64,000 nucleotides of DNA from the NCBI GenBank assembly GCA_030704615.1, contig CM060732.1, positions 23,188,001 through 23,252,000 of the forward strand. Direction: 5' to 3'. The DNA is from Takakia lepidozioides (Eukaryota > Streptophyta > Takakiopsida > Takakiales > Takakiaceae). Position numbers and translations under genes: made by a program. Positions 1 through 11,749 of the stretch are shown here, one piece after another. The notes under the pieces are model-generated. The model was not told where the DNA came from, ran no database searches, and was given only the letters and a program-made list of their open reading frames with translations. Each line of letters begins with the position of its first letter. Positions within the stretch are counted from its first letter, which is position 1.

Positions 1-1200
1 CAGTCGCTTGTTTTTTTTAAAAATTAGGCGACCGCCAATACGACCGCCAATCTTGTTTTTCTAAAACAATAAATTGAAGCGACCGCCAGCATAGCGGTCG
101 CTATTTATTTTTTAAATTCAAAAAATAAGGCGACCGCCAGTGCGACCGCCAATCTTGCTTTTATAAAAAAAACATTTGAAGCGACCGCCAATATGGCGGT
201 CGCTATTTCTTTTTCTATTTCAAAAAATAAGGCGACCGCCAATGCGACCGCCAATCTTGCTTTAAAAAAAATAAAATTGAAGCGACCGCCAATACGGCGG
301 TCGCTATTTATTTTTTAATTTCGAAAAACAAAGCGATCGCCATAATTGGTGGTCGCGTTCATTTTGTTAATTTTCAAAAATGTATTTGCCACCGTGCGAC
401 CGCCAATACGGCAGTTGCTTGTTTTCTTTTTTAAATTAGGCGACCGCCAATACGACCGCAATCTTGTTTTTTAAAAACAATAAATTGAAGCAACCGCCAG
501 CATAGCAGTCGCTATTTATTTTTTAAATTCGAAAAATAAGGCGACCGCCAGTGCGACCACCAATCTTGCTTTAAAAAAAAAAACATTTGAAGCGACCGCC
601 AATATGGCGGTCGCTATTTCTTTTTCTATTTGGAAAAATAAGGCGACCGCCAGTGCAACCGCCAATCTTGCTTTTAAAAAAAAAAATTGAAGCGACCGCC
701 AATACGGCGGTCGCTATTTCTTTTTTAATTTCGAAAACAAAGCGACCGCCATAATTGGCGATCGCGTTCATTTTGTTAATTTTCAAAAATGTATTTGTCA
801 CCGTGCGACCGCTAAAACGGAAGTCGCTTGTTTTCTTTTTTAAATTAGGCGACCGCCAATACGACCGCCAATACGACCGCCAATCTTGTTTTTTTAAAAC
901 AATAAATTGAAGTGACCGCCAGCATAGCGGTCGCTATTTGTTTTTTTAATTCGAAAAATAAGGCGACCGCCAGTGCGACCGCCAATCTTGACTTAAAAAA
1001 AAAAACATTTGAAGCGACCGCCAATATGGCGGTCGCTATTTCTTTTTCTATTTCGAGAAATAAGGCGACCGTCAGTGCGACCGCCAATCTTGCTTTAAAA
1101 AAAATAAAAATTGAAGCGACCGCCAATACGGCGGTCGCTATTTCTTTTTTAATTTCAAAAAACAAAGCGAATTGGCGGTCGTGTTTATTTTGTTAATTTT
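1..1200. repeat. Higher-order tandem array of GCGACCGCC hairpin units
   Basis: About three copies of a roughly 410-bp unit. The anchor ATTTTGTTAA recurs at 361, 770 and 1187, giving periods of 409 and 417. Each unit contains several shorter (~100 bp) submonomers built from GCGACCGCC, a few A/T-rich bases and GGCGGTCGC, so each submonomer can fold into a perfect 9-bp GC stem; spacers are runs of A and T. The array begins before the window. The open frames inside it are repeat artefacts rich in Ala, Thr and Val. This is probably satellite or a centre-of-repeat element; no gene is seen. Confidence 0.85.
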
Positions 1201-3829
1201 TTCAAAATGTATTTGCCACCACCACCGTGTCGGCGACGTGGCTGCTTAAGTGGCAGTATTTTACCTGGTATTATTTTTACCAGAATATTCCCTGAACCTG
1301 ACGTGACGGAAGTCCTGTCAGCGTCAGGTCTGACGTGACCTAACGTTGACTGACGGACGTGACGCTGAAAACCGGGGCGCCACCGCACTCATTATAGGGA
1401 GTAGTAACCCCGAGAACGGTGCAAGCCCGTTGTTGACCAAAAACTAGTGAGTAAGCGAGCGAGAATCAGAACCTTCCTTGGAAGACACAAGAGGTGAAGG
1501 TGGCCTAAATCGTACACCTCGTCTCGTGTATCTACTAGTATCACTAGTGCTCGAACCGGCACTCTCCCCAGCAACTAGTGGGACCTCCGTGTTGACAAAC
1601 TGACACTCAACCGGTCATGAACATGTCCCTAACCCCCTTTCCACAAGGTAACCGGGTAGAGAACCTGTTGCGGCTTATGGTTTGGAATACTAGGTTCCTA
1701 ACATAGCCTGCACTTGCACCTCCATCCACCACAAGCACTCCTATGGTTGGCTGGTCATCAGCTCCAACCTCACCACTGGAGAAACAATGATGGTCTGTCT
1801 GGTCATCACCCCAGCCTCACCATCGACAGCACGTTCTAGGACTGGCCAGTGAACAAATCCGGACCAATCACCTATAAAAGCAAGTGCCCACACAAAACTA
1901 ACATGGCGCACAGTCAAGCATGCAGGTGTGGAGGGGATCCAAACACAAGAAAATCAGAACGACAACTCCCCCACACCAAAAACAACTCCACGGTGTTGCT
2001 CCTGCAATGACACCCCAGCCAAATCCAGACTGACTCTTGCCTCCACCTACGAAAAGGTCTTGGCCTAATGAGCGAGGAAGAGAAGCTAAAGCAATGCCTA
2101 ACCCCAGCATGCCCTCAGCCCAACACTCTTCCTCTCCTCTCTTCCCTCACTTGCATGACCATGGGAATATCATGACGATACTCCTCAAACCGCCCTCTAT
2201 GAGCTCTTGAAATTCGGCCTTCAAAGACCTATGCAGGTCCCCAAAACAGTCCGCGAAAGCCTCCACGGGTCAGCACAGGCCGTCACAGGTCAACACGGGC
2301 CACCACATGCCGCCATAGTCCCACATAGGTCACCGGTCACAGCCCGTCACAGCCCCACACCGGTCACAGGGTCACAGCCCATCACAACCCCACACAGGCC
2401 ACAGGTCGCAGCCGTCACAGCCGTCACAGCCCCACACAAGCCACATGTCACAGCCCATCACACAGGTCACAGGGTCACAACCCCCTCCATTGCCGCTCAT
2501 GGTAGTTTAGCCATTTCTCCAAGGGGTTTAGCCACACCAAACTAGGGTTTGTATCTCCTTGAACTTTAGGCTTCTTTGCACCGAGCTATGGCGGTTGTGA
2601 GGAAATCAGCAAGGTATTCTTGCTCTCTTCGGCTCCCACACACCACCAATTGAGCCTCCCGCGCTTGCCGTGAAGATAACCACTCCAGGGCCTAAATCTG
2701 CCTTGACCCCTGGATTGACACTTGGGCCAATCCCAAATGTCAATATGTAAAAGCTAGTTATTTTCACACTAGTGGTGAATAACTTGACAAAGCTTTCTAC
2801 CACGCTCTCTTTTACACACAAGTGTTAATTATACTAACACCTTGCACTCGTAGATTTTAATCATGGTTAATTAGAAATAATTATTTCTAGCTAATTAGGA
2901 CTTTACACTTTTATATTTGTATTTTGTGGGCATTGGGATTTCATTTGGTTCCATGTGCCAAGTCATTTCATTTGGGACATGGAGATAAATTTCATGTACC
3001 AAGTGAGGTGACGAACTTTAACTTGGAACATGGAGAGGCTTATCTCCATGGAAGCCCTAGGAAGGCTGGTCTTTGCGGTGGTTCTTGAGTGGTAGAGTGT
3101 GAGGTCTGTATGGTGGATTCCTTTAGCAGAGGTGCCATTGGCTTGACTTATATTGAGTGATAGAGTGGGGTTTCACTTGGAAGAGTTGGGTTTGTTCTTT
3201 AGCATATGGTGGTTCCATGCTTGAAGGTTTTCCATTGCATTCCGCCTCATCATCCCTTTTATTTCCTTTATAACTAGAAGAAGAACTGCTTCCATGACAC
3301 ATGTCATCTATATCCAGCCCCCATTAATGACAATTGTATTCAAAGCACAATCGCAAAGAACCTATCATAACTACTCAACAATCTATTATGAACTTATGTT
3401 GGTCTATAACGGAGCATACTAGGCTTACCCGATGAGTTGAATGCAAGCGTGGGAGCCTTGCCAGTACGGTCGCCGGGAATGGCCGTACCGGCGACATTCC
3501 GGCTGGACACGTTGTCAAATCCCCACCCCCCTTCCTCCCCTCTCACTTGCGAGCCTGTATTTGTAAATGATTAGGAAATCAGAATTGCATGTGTATTACG
3601 AAGTTGAGGTCGGAGGTTCAATACTTGGCAGTGAAATTGCGTTGACTGGTTGGATGTACGTGGGACTAATTAATATATTTTTTCATCTCCAAAATAATCC
3701 TAAGTCCAAGATCGAGGCTACGCTCCCCTGTTCCCTCTGTCCCCTCATTGTTCCCAGTCCCGCTCCCCTATCCCTGTCCCTTGTCCTCGCTCCCCTATTC
3801 TTGGTCTTCGTTCCCCTCCTCACCGTACG
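1201..3829. other. Intergenic DNA, no gene recognised
   Basis: I see no convincing coding region. A TATA-like CCTATAAAAG lies near 1871. Between about 2240 and 2480 there is low-complexity sequence made of CACAGGTCAC, GTCACAGCC and CCCACAC words. The 1380-1620 stretch resembles the leader of an LTR element, but I could not find paired LTRs or a primer-binding site. Confidence 0.5.
2240..2480. repeat. Degenerate short tandem repeat (GTCACAGCCCCACAC-like)
   Basis: Repeated words GTCACAG, CCCACAC and CACAGGTCAC occur with irregular spacing over about 240 bp. The 112-residue frame across it is compositionally biased (His, Pro, Thr, Val) and has no recognisable domain. Confidence 0.6.
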
Positions 3830-4037
3830 GAACGCAGCTCGCTCCCCTGTTCCCGATCCTCGCTCCCCTCCTCGTCCTATGGAACGTGGCTCACTCCCGT
3901 GTTCCCGGTCCTCCCTCCCCTCCTTGTCCTATGGAACGTGGCTCGCTCCCCTGTTCCTGGTCCTCGCTCCCCTACCCGCCCTGTGGAATGTGGCTCGCTC
4001 CCTTGTTCGTGGTCCCCGCTCCCATGTCCCTCTATGG
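3830..4037. repeat. 52-bp tandem repeat, four units
   Basis: Units begin with GAACG(C/T)(A/G)GCTC or GAATGTGGCTC at 3830, 3882, 3934 and 3986, giving an exact 52-bp period. Each contains GCTCCC and a pyrimidine-rich body. Partly degraded copies extend upstream to about 3720. Because 52 is not a multiple of 3, overlapping open frames appear on both strands; none is a plausible gene. Confidence 0.8.
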
Positions 4038-4823
4038 GGAGCAAGGAACAGGAGAGCAAAATTGGAGAATGTTTGGGAACATGGTCCTAAAAATGGGGAG
4101 CGTGAGGAGGGAGGGGGAGGTGTGGAGCGCTCCCCACCTCCACAGTGGGGGAAGAGATTTGACAGGTAGTATGCCGGAGCCTCCCTGAGCTCAGGCCAGC
4201 GGGCCCACCACCTCACATGCTTGCCTTAAACTCGCCGGGTAAGCCTAGTCCTTGCCGTCTATAACTTATGACAACAACAAGTGCAAATCACGCACCTGCA
4301 TTAAGATCTTCTATTGTTCCTATTTTTCGCATAAAATATATTTTCACTTGGCCCTATGGGTTCAAGTGACACCATAAGTTACGCTTGCTTTGGCAACGCG
4401 TCCACCTTTATATTTTCAAAACATTGTTCTCATAAGTCTCAATAGTAGTGCAGAGCACCACGCAGCTCTAGTCCTAGTGACAACTTAGTTCGGAGACTAG
4501 TTTTATGTAGAGCAGTAATAGGGTGTCCTAGTGCCACATCATCGTCATCAATTTTTAAAATCTGCCCAAACTGCTAGTGTAATCCCAGCTAATGTAACCC
4601 TGGGTGGTGTCACCTTTGTCTTGTGTGACTGCTCTTGGTCAAATTTCGCGACCAAGTGTGAGTTATAGAGTTCCCTTCCATGTAACCCAGTGTAACCCTG
4701 AGTGGACTCCGTAACCCGGTGTAACTCCAACTCCCAGCCATGTAACCTGGTGTAACCCCCCAGTGGAGTTTAAACTTTACACGCATATAACCCAATGTCA
4801 CCTGATTGGAGTTAAACTCCCTT

Positions 4824-5036
4824 CAGTTCCATGTCACTCTTGAGGGAAAATTGACATGTCAGAAACCGCCATACTGTCACTCGCTTTAGTTCTATGTCAC
4901 TCTCAAGGGATGGTGGGGGGGGGGTAAGATGTGACATGTCAGAAACCGGCGTACTGTCACTCCCATTCAGTTCCATGTCACTCTCAAAGGAGAGTGGGGA
5001 AGATTTGACATGACAGAAACCGACGTACTTCCCTGT
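4824..5036. repeat. Imperfect tandem repeat, three units of 63-81 bp
   Basis: Units start with (C/T)AGTTC(C/T)ATGTCACTCT at 4824, 4887 and 4968. Each contains GACATG(T/A)CAGAAACCG and ends near (G/C)(T/A)(A/G)CTGTCACT. Immediately upstream (4575-4800) a related array of TGTAACCC words with CAGTG spacers occurs. No coding function is evident. Confidence 0.65.
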
Positions 5037-5357
5037 CAGAGATTGCACGTGTGAATTAAGTCCTTTCGCAGTGATCTCCTATTCCACCTACCCAATTTCC
5101 AGCGTCTGTGGAGTGAAAGTAAAAAGTGAACTCTATGGCTGCCCATCGATTCTGTGTAGCCCAGTAATGGTGGTGTGCTTGTTCAGGAATGCAGGGTAAG
5201 GCTGCGGTGCAGAGCACGGAGGTGAGGACTGCGTGCAGGCGTGTGCATCGGATGTGCAAAGGGCTCATCATGTTTCTGGGAGGCCATTGAGGCTTGTTCC
5301 ATACCCACATCACCATCTTCTTGTCTGTGAAGGATTGGGAGGTGTTGGAGAAGGGGG

Positions 5358-5385
5358 GAAATCAAAGAGAGAGAGAGAGAGAGGG
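5358..5385 (+). repeat. GA-rich microsatellite just upstream of SecE start
   Basis: A run of GAGAGA dinucleotides ends about 10 bases before the SecE ATG, so it probably lies in the 5' UTR. GA runs in plant leaders can be GAGA-factor (BBR/BPC) targets; that role here is inference. Confidence 0.5.
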
Positions 5386-5393
5386 ATTGAGAA

Positions 5394-6236
5394 ATGGGAT
5401 CGAGAGCAGGCAGTGGGGTTGCGGTGGGCTCGGTGTTGCCTCCATTTTTGGACCCTTCACACAGAAATTTGGCAGCAACTGCAAGGGCAGCCCCGCACTG
5501 TCTGCCAATTTCCCTACAGACAACTCTCTCTGTAAAGCATGCAGCTTCCTTGTCTGCCTTCTCAGCTGCGTCACCTCTGAATTGTCCTTGCTCTAGGAGG
5601 TGCGCGTATGCACCAGCCTCCTGGTCTGTGCGGGCGGCCGCACAGAAGCAGAAGAGAGGAAAACAACAGACTTCCGAGATTTCGTCTCCTCCACTGCCAG
5701 ATGGGGTTCTCACTCCCTCGAGCCCCTTTGCACCGCCGGAAATCTTAGAGGATGATATTCCGTCTGAGGAAGATGCAGGTTCCAGCTCAGGAGGCGCTGG
5801 TAGTGACCTTGTTGAAGAAGCGGGGACTTTGGGGGAAGGGGATCCTGGCATTCCGTCTGAGAGCAATGCGCTTGTGGTGGATGGGGCAGAGGTTGTTGAT
5901 GATGAAAGGGACGCAGAAATTCCAACCAAAATAGCCGATGATGGAGAGAGGCCGCTGTCGATAGGGCAGGCCTTGAATGCACTCAGGAAAGAGAGGGTGA
6001 CTGCAGGCCTGGACAATCCAGCAAGTACCACGGATTTCTGGAGTGGTGTGGTGGAAGAGACCAAACTTGTTGAGTGGCCTTCGTTTAAGAAAGTGCTGGG
6101 AACTACAGGGGTGGTGGTCGCCATCATTTTCGGTTCATCAATCGTTTTGCTTACTGTGAATGCAATTTTGGCAGAGCTTTCAGATAACGTATTTAACAAC
6201 CCTGAAATTGCCAAGGCCTGGTTGAAGGGTTTTTGA
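5394..6236 (+). CDS. SECE1: Plastid preprotein translocase subunit SecE (thylakoid Sec system)
   Basis: Intronless 280-residue protein. SecE is the small clamp subunit of the SecY-SecE channel that inserts and translocates thylakoid proteins. The N-terminal ~75 residues are rich in Ser, Ala and Arg with few acids, as in a chloroplast transit peptide. Residues ~90-180 form a very acidic linker (EDDIPSEEDAG and similar). The C-terminal ~95 residues carry the family signature: an amphipathic helix with VEETKLVEWPSFKKVLGTTG, followed by one membrane span (VVVAIIFGSSIVLLTVNAIL). The acidic middle makes it longer than the roughly 180-residue Arabidopsis protein. The start is the first ATG in frame, just after a GA-rich leader. 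Confidence in identity is high; the exact start is less certain. Confidence 0.92.
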   Translation: MGSRAGSGVAVGSVLPPFLDPSHRNLAATARAAPHCLPISLQTTLSVKHAASLSAFSAASPLNCPCSRRCAYAPASWSVRAAAQKQKRGKQQTSEISSPPLPDGVLTPSSPFAPPEILEDDIPSEEDAGSSSGGAGSDLVEEAGTLGEGDPGIPSESNALVVDGAEVVDDERDAEIPTKIADDGERPLSIGQALNALRKERVTAGLDNPASTTDFWSGVVEETKLVEWPSFKKVLGTTGVVVAIIFGSSIVLLTVNAILAELSDNVFNNPEIAKAWLKGF

Positions 6237-7634
6237 GGAGAGGGATTTTTAGACAGTTGTGTAGATCTTGAAGGGCACTGTCATTCCTGGAAACTGTAAT
6301 TTATGTGTATACTGGCAAACCAAATCATTGTTTTCTTGGGAAGAGAGAAAGTTCCCAAGTTCAAATGTGCCTGTGCTGGTTGAAGTTAGGGTTTGGAAAA
6401 ATTGTGAGCATAAGCTTTATATACAGTGACTTTTAACTTAGTTCCTGAGCTTCTCAATGGCATGAATGAAATTGTAAAACCTAGCAGGTACTGTGCATTC
6501 CCGGAGTTGATTCTTCCTCCATTTGGCGCCACCATTTGCTCAAAGGTTGTCAATTCTTGCTGAATACTTGTGAATGCCAAAGGGCTGAAGCCTTTAGTTA
6601 CAAAGCCTTGCTAATGTTAGCCTGACTGCGACTTTTGTAGTAGCAACAAAGCCACAATTGATTCAGCCTTGGGAAATGAGAGGTCGACACCCTTGACACA
6701 AAACACATACCATTGAATCTTGTTATGAATACAAATGGGAGTTTCAACTCTATATTAGATACCTCCAAGCTCTTACTAAGGGTTATATGGTACAAGGTTA
6801 GGGGCCAATTATAATCATCTTTTCTTTCATTCCATCCTGTTGGCATCCCGACAGTTACGGATGGCTGATTGTGTTGCTATAGCTTAGAGGTGTTGAACAC
6901 CTGCTAAAAAATTGTAGACTTGGGCTTCATATCTATTGGAAGTGTGGCAATGCTAACATCGCCTGTGCTATCAATTGGGGAAATGTCTGAAAACATTAGG
7001 AACCATTTACTACTAAATTGTGTTGCTGGTCTAGGAGTCATTGCCAGGGCCGCGTAGATGAACTACCGGAACTCCAATTTACCTTCAATGGAGGTTACTT
7101 TGCTTGGGCCACCTTCACAAGGTTGCATGAAATCACATCTGCAGTCTGCTTGTTGTGATGATTTGACAAATGCCCCTTCCCTTCTCCTGCTCTCCTGACT
7201 AGTTCAAGCATTGGTTATCAGACCACTGGAAGCCTAATTTAGTAACTGTCCAAACCAGTAAGCTCATGCAGGAAGGGCAGGCCACAACATGTGAAGAATG
7301 CTGTTTATCATTTCCATTGCTCCCCCCTCCAGCCAAACAACTTGACACATTTGCAACCCCAAAAAAGCTGACTGGTCCGTGTAACTAAGTCAAAAACCAT
7401 AGGCTTTTCTCTGGATGAAGCTAGATGGGTGCCTTGCTGCCATAGCCTTGCGACAAACACAGGAAAACACCCAGTGCTTCCTCTAATGCTAATAGGAGGT
7501 ACTGCCACTTTCCACGGGTAGCAACCAAATGACAGCAGAAGCGTTGGGGCAGGTATAAGCTGCCAGGTCAACACTTGAAAAGCACCCTGAAAAGTGTATC
7601 ACCCTCTGGTAAATAAGTGCTTATCCCATATTTC
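6237..7634. other. Convergent intergenic region between SecE and COX6B
   Basis: It contains the 3' ends of two convergent genes (SecE from the left, COX6B from the right). I see no further coding region, RNA gene or transposon signature. Confidence 0.5.
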
Positions 7635-10600
7635 CTAGTACCGACCAGGCCAAGTACCAGCTTCCCGTTCTTCATTCCACTTGTCGATCTGCACAATAAG
7701 TTTTGGAGTCAGGCATGCATTTTCTTTGTTTTTCAATACTGAACAGGCAGTTCTTTATTGAATGGATAAGAGAGGCTGCTCCTATAATTGCTGGCTATTA
7801 CATATCCCTTGCAGGCTTGTTTCTACCTGGATACCTGAGGCAATTATGTGCGCAAACCTGTCCAATAATAATTTGTGAACCTTCAGAAGCACCGACAACA
7901 ATCTGCTTAAACCAGAAGCTGATTGAATTGCCCGCATTAGCATCACATAAGGAAGTGTGATGTGAACACCCAGAAATGCTACTATAGGCCTCTATCTGAA
8001 CACAAAGTGACACATGCATTCTCGACCAGCAGGAGACAAAAGAATTTGACAAAAGTCTTAGCAATGTGTCATTTGCGCACAACAGTGACATGTTTGCCTC
8101 AGGTTGCACAGTAACTACCAGCAGAATACTCTCCTTTACACATGAATTTGACAAAAGGGTAAATTTACAGAGGTATCATTCGCGTACCCATTCGCCAGGA
8201 CACAGAGAGCGATAATACTTGGCATACTTTTGACACTCCTTTGCATCCTCTCCCTTCTCCGCAGCACACCTACATGGCTCCTCTCGAAGTAATTAGTCAG
8301 CAAGTTATGAAATGACAGACATTAAATGATCAGTACCACCCATGCTCAGTAAAGAGGAGAAGAGTTTTTGGACACTGGCTGGAACATCCTGGAGAGACAT
8401 GTGGAAGGAGAGAGGGTTGAATGAACTAGAGTGGTTGAAGCCAGATGCTGGAAATGGTGCCTTCGATAATGCTGCGCTGCTTGAGAGAGAAAGCTGCATT
8501 GTCCTGACAAACCAACAAGAGATGATTGATCGCTGCCGACTTTGCGAGGTTCCGTTACAACCGACACACAAAAATGACGACGATGACGTGGCGACGCACT
8601 ATGGCACCCTATTCCTGCTCTACGCTAAACTAGTCTCCGACCTTCAGTCGTCACTAGAATTTACTAGGGCTTCGCGTTGCTCCGCACTACTAGCGACGAC
8701 TTCTGAGAACTCACTTGTGGAACTCATTGTAGCGAGTGTAGCAATGCTTGGCCTGATTGGTAGTTGGAAACCGCCAATCCCATGGCGCGGTCTTTATATC
8801 ATCCACCTGTCAAGTAGCCCCACCCATATGTCAGCAACTTCCATCCCCGATGGCACATGAATTATCATTCAGATCTTGGCTACCTCTACATTGTGCATTT
8901 GCCATTTGTCATACTTCAAATGACACAACAAAAGAACTACATTACTTCAAGTTTACTACACCTCTTTCCTGAAGGATCATTTTGCAATCTCTGCGCTACA
9001 ACTGCTGTGAGATAGAACATTGTACTACCTTCCACTCAATCTAGTCTGTGTCCAGAGAGGAAGATTGCCAATATATGCATCAAAAGGAGACTGCTCACAG
9101 CTTCACAATGTTTCTTAAGGCCAAAAACAAGAAATGGGAGTGGTCATCAACCAGCGTGACAATGGCAGACCCCTTAAGAACAAAACCCTAGTGACATGGT
9201 AACGAATTCCACATAAAATTTCTCACCGAAAACCATCAGGTAGAGCATAGAGAATATGAAATGGAGAACTGCCTACTTTCTTTGAAACAAAATGCAAACA
9301 GCAGCTATACTGGGCCAATTTGGCACACTCCTCACCAGAGTTTAGAATTAACAATGAAGTTTGAAAACTAGACTTTCTAGCACTGTCCAGATGCCATGCT
9401 TGGCTAGCAAGATGCAAGGTTGGAAAGAAGGAAAAGTTATCAGACAAACAATCTCTGGAGATTCTAGCATGACAGAAGGGACGGTCTCTGTTACATACTG
9501 TGATCTTAGGTTTCTCCTCTTCCTCGCCCTGGTCACTTTCCTCCTCCGTCTCCTGTACAGCAAAGCAAGTACCACCTCACCAAGCTAACAACAAGGCAAA
9601 TTTCTCCAAGAATCTCACACCATTGTACCCAATATACAGATGAGAATCATAAATACATTTAGAACTGGCAACTGTGAGATAAACTCTCCACAATTGCAAT
9701 TGGACTGCGAAACATATGTTAGGAATACTTCCTACTGTCTACCAAACTCTCTGCCCATCTGAATGCCATAGGAAGCCACACGGTCTATAACAATGCGGCA
9801 TAGCAAGAAAATGGGACGAGATGATTCCAAACAAGCACATCAACTTCAAGTCACAAGGATCATACCCTGACTGCAACCGCGTTGTCTTCCTCCTCTCCGT
9901 CCTGCAAACAGTGGACACTACCACCCCTTCAACAAATATAGTACACAAACTGACAAGCACAATATATCACACTATACAGCTGGTCCCTGGCTTTGTCAAA
10001 ATGCATAGGCAAGAATTATATACACACTTGTGATACAGAAATTGCAAATTACATCAGGCGAAAGCAACCACGATTCTCTGCTTTGATAACAACACACCAA
10101 AACCTGGCACCTGTGGGCAAAAAGTCTCATCATTCTGACCTGCCTAATCAGCTCTAATACGGAGTCCCGTCAGTCACAACAAGTTTCATACACGGCAAAG
10201 CAGGCTGCACAGATTAGATCCCAACAAGGCACACCAGGTTCCATTCAGCTCAAGTGAGTCATACCCCAGCAGTTCCGTTTTCTTCATCCCCATCCTGCAG
10301 GCATTGGCCAGTTCCGCGCCTTTCAACAAAGAGGATAAGATGTAATAAAAATGACACAAATCTATACAGTATCTTCAGAGCAGTCTTACTCACCTACCCA
10401 CAGATGTGAAAATGTGAGCGTTGAACAGGTGATATGAGATTTCAAAACTAGACAAATCAAAGACTGTGACTAAATTGCTTTGAAGACAACAACTAGAAGG
10501 CACTTTGAGTGGGGCACAGACCCGCCCTTGTAAAGTAATATCACGTACCAGAACACTACTGCACGCATACAAGGAGACACCATGAATAGTTCCAAATATG

Positions 10601-11749
10601 AAAAGAAAGTTCCTTTTAACTTGAATGAATCATACCCCAACAGTTTTGTCTTCTTCATCACTGTCCTGCAGGCATTGGACAATACCGCCCCTTTCAACAA
10701 AACAGTATAGCACTACCAGCGACTCAAATGTATTTACAACAATAACCTCAGCATTTCACATTCAAATTGCATATCCCAAATGGGCGTTCATTGTCTGCTA
10801 GAAGTGTGAAGGTGAGAACCATATCCAAAGTTTGTGACCCAGAAACGCAAGCCACTGGGCTTGACCCTAACAAAAAACATTCTTGGACAATGCTAGTAAA
10901 GCATGTTTCTAAGTTCTAACACAAAGGCCCCAGCATTTTCAAAAAAATTGCTGCATGACATGCAAACAGCATAAAATAGATCGAAACAAGCAAGCCAAGA
11001 TCCACTTTAGCAGATCCATCGAATCATACCCTAACAGTTTTGTCTTCCCTTCCTGCAGGCATTGCCCAATACCGTCCCTTTCAATAACTAGACACACGCA
11101 CTAACAAGGATCCAAATTCTTCCAGTAACCGCAGCATTCCAAGCGCGAATCACTTCACGAAAGTTCAGCCACGATTTCCGTCCCAACGTACAGATGGACG
11201 CAGCAAGCAAGCGTAGGATAGGGAGATTGCAAGCTACATCGTCCACATGACAACTGAACTTTTGCTTGGCGTGTGCCAACGCCTCAATCAACAATGACAC
11301 CATCCCCGTTGACCAAACCCCACACCTAGTCCACCTTCCAGACCAGATTTACAACCTGGCATGAAGACAGGGTGCAGCAATTACAAATGAGCATAACAAG
11401 ATCCATTTAGCTCAAGTGAGTCGTACCCTAACAGTGTCGCTTTCTTCAATCCTTTCCTGCAGAAAATTGCCAAAACCGCACCTTCAGAAGCTACCCCACG
11501 CGATAACTAGCTCCCACGCATCCAAATTGCATGCATACCCTACCCATTCTGGAGCTGCAGAGGGGTCGACAGAAGACCCAACGGGACACTCTCCCTCAAG
11601 ACTAAGAGGGAGACAGATGGAACCCTAAACATCAGAGGCCTCACAACACCCAAGCCGATTGCAAACACAGACAGACAAACCCCACAGACCTGATCTGCCT
11701 CGTCCTGCACCTTGCTTCCTTCCTCGGACAATGCAATGGCGTTCCCCAT
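7635..11749 (-). CDS. COX6B: Cytochrome c oxidase subunit 6b with acidic N-terminal extension
   Basis: Nuclear-encoded complex IV subunit of the mitochondrial intermembrane side. Exons read on the minus strand: 11749-11690, 11456-11427, 10665-10636, 10294-10265, 9901-9866, 9552-9499, 8791-8715, 8269-8188, 7688-7635. Phases agree at every join, giving 150 residues. The core starts at TAPWDWRFPTTNQ and has the family's CX9C (KHCYTRYNEFHKC) and CX10C (CQKYAKYYRSLC) twin cysteines. It ends CPGEW, then IDKWNEEREAGTWPGRY. Plant COX6b-1 proteins have a long Glu-rich N-terminus; here it comes from exon 1 (MGNAIALSEEG...) and a run of 30-54 nt mini-exons such as DSDEEDKTVG and DGDEENGTAG. A further, frame-breaking copy at 11052-11030 (23 nt) is omitted. 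It is divergent from QCR8. The core identity is very secure; inclusion of each mini-exon needs transcript support. Confidence 0.9.
9840..11480 (-). repeat. Tandem array of ~390-bp intron-exon units inside COX6B
   Basis: Five related units, each with a mini-exon, lie at 11456, 11052, 10665, 10294 and 9901 (exon 5' ends on the minus strand), spaced 404, 387, 371 and 393 bp. All have a TGCAG acceptor and a GTATGA (GTACGA in one) donor. Flanking intron words are shared, for example GCATTGGCCA/GCATTGGACA upstream and AGATCC.A.TTAGC downstream. The exon bodies vary around GA-rich codons for Asp and Glu. An older, longer relative may be the exon at 9552-9499. This is the structure expected from repeated unequal duplication of one exon with its introns. 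Confidence 0.85.

Noticed and set aside
571-1196. Several open frames with ATAN/AVAISF repeats in the 5' array
   Set aside because: They are translations of the tandem GCGACCGCC repeat, occur on both strands and have no independent coding signature.
3567-4216. Overlapping proline/leucine/serine-rich frames on both strands
   Set aside because: They arise from the 52-bp pyrimidine-rich tandem repeat; the period is not a multiple of 3, so every frame stays open.
5183-6214. 343-codon minus-strand frame opposite SecE
   Set aside because: Antisense shadow; the plus strand encodes a recognisable SecE core.
8342-8860. 172-codon plus-strand frame
   Set aside because: It overlaps, in antisense, the COX6B exon at 8715-8791 that encodes the first CX9C motif, and has no domain of its own.
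9227-9279. Possible extra COX6B exon ending ...LPDGFR
   Set aside because: It has splice-like ends, but the exon at 8791 joins the acidic tail directly in phase 0 and supplies TAP..RFPTTNQ. Including 9279-9227 breaks that phase.
9840-11480. Regularly spaced repeats that could suggest a CRISPR array
   Set aside because: Units are ~390 bp, diverged, inside a eukaryotic gene and carry splice signals.
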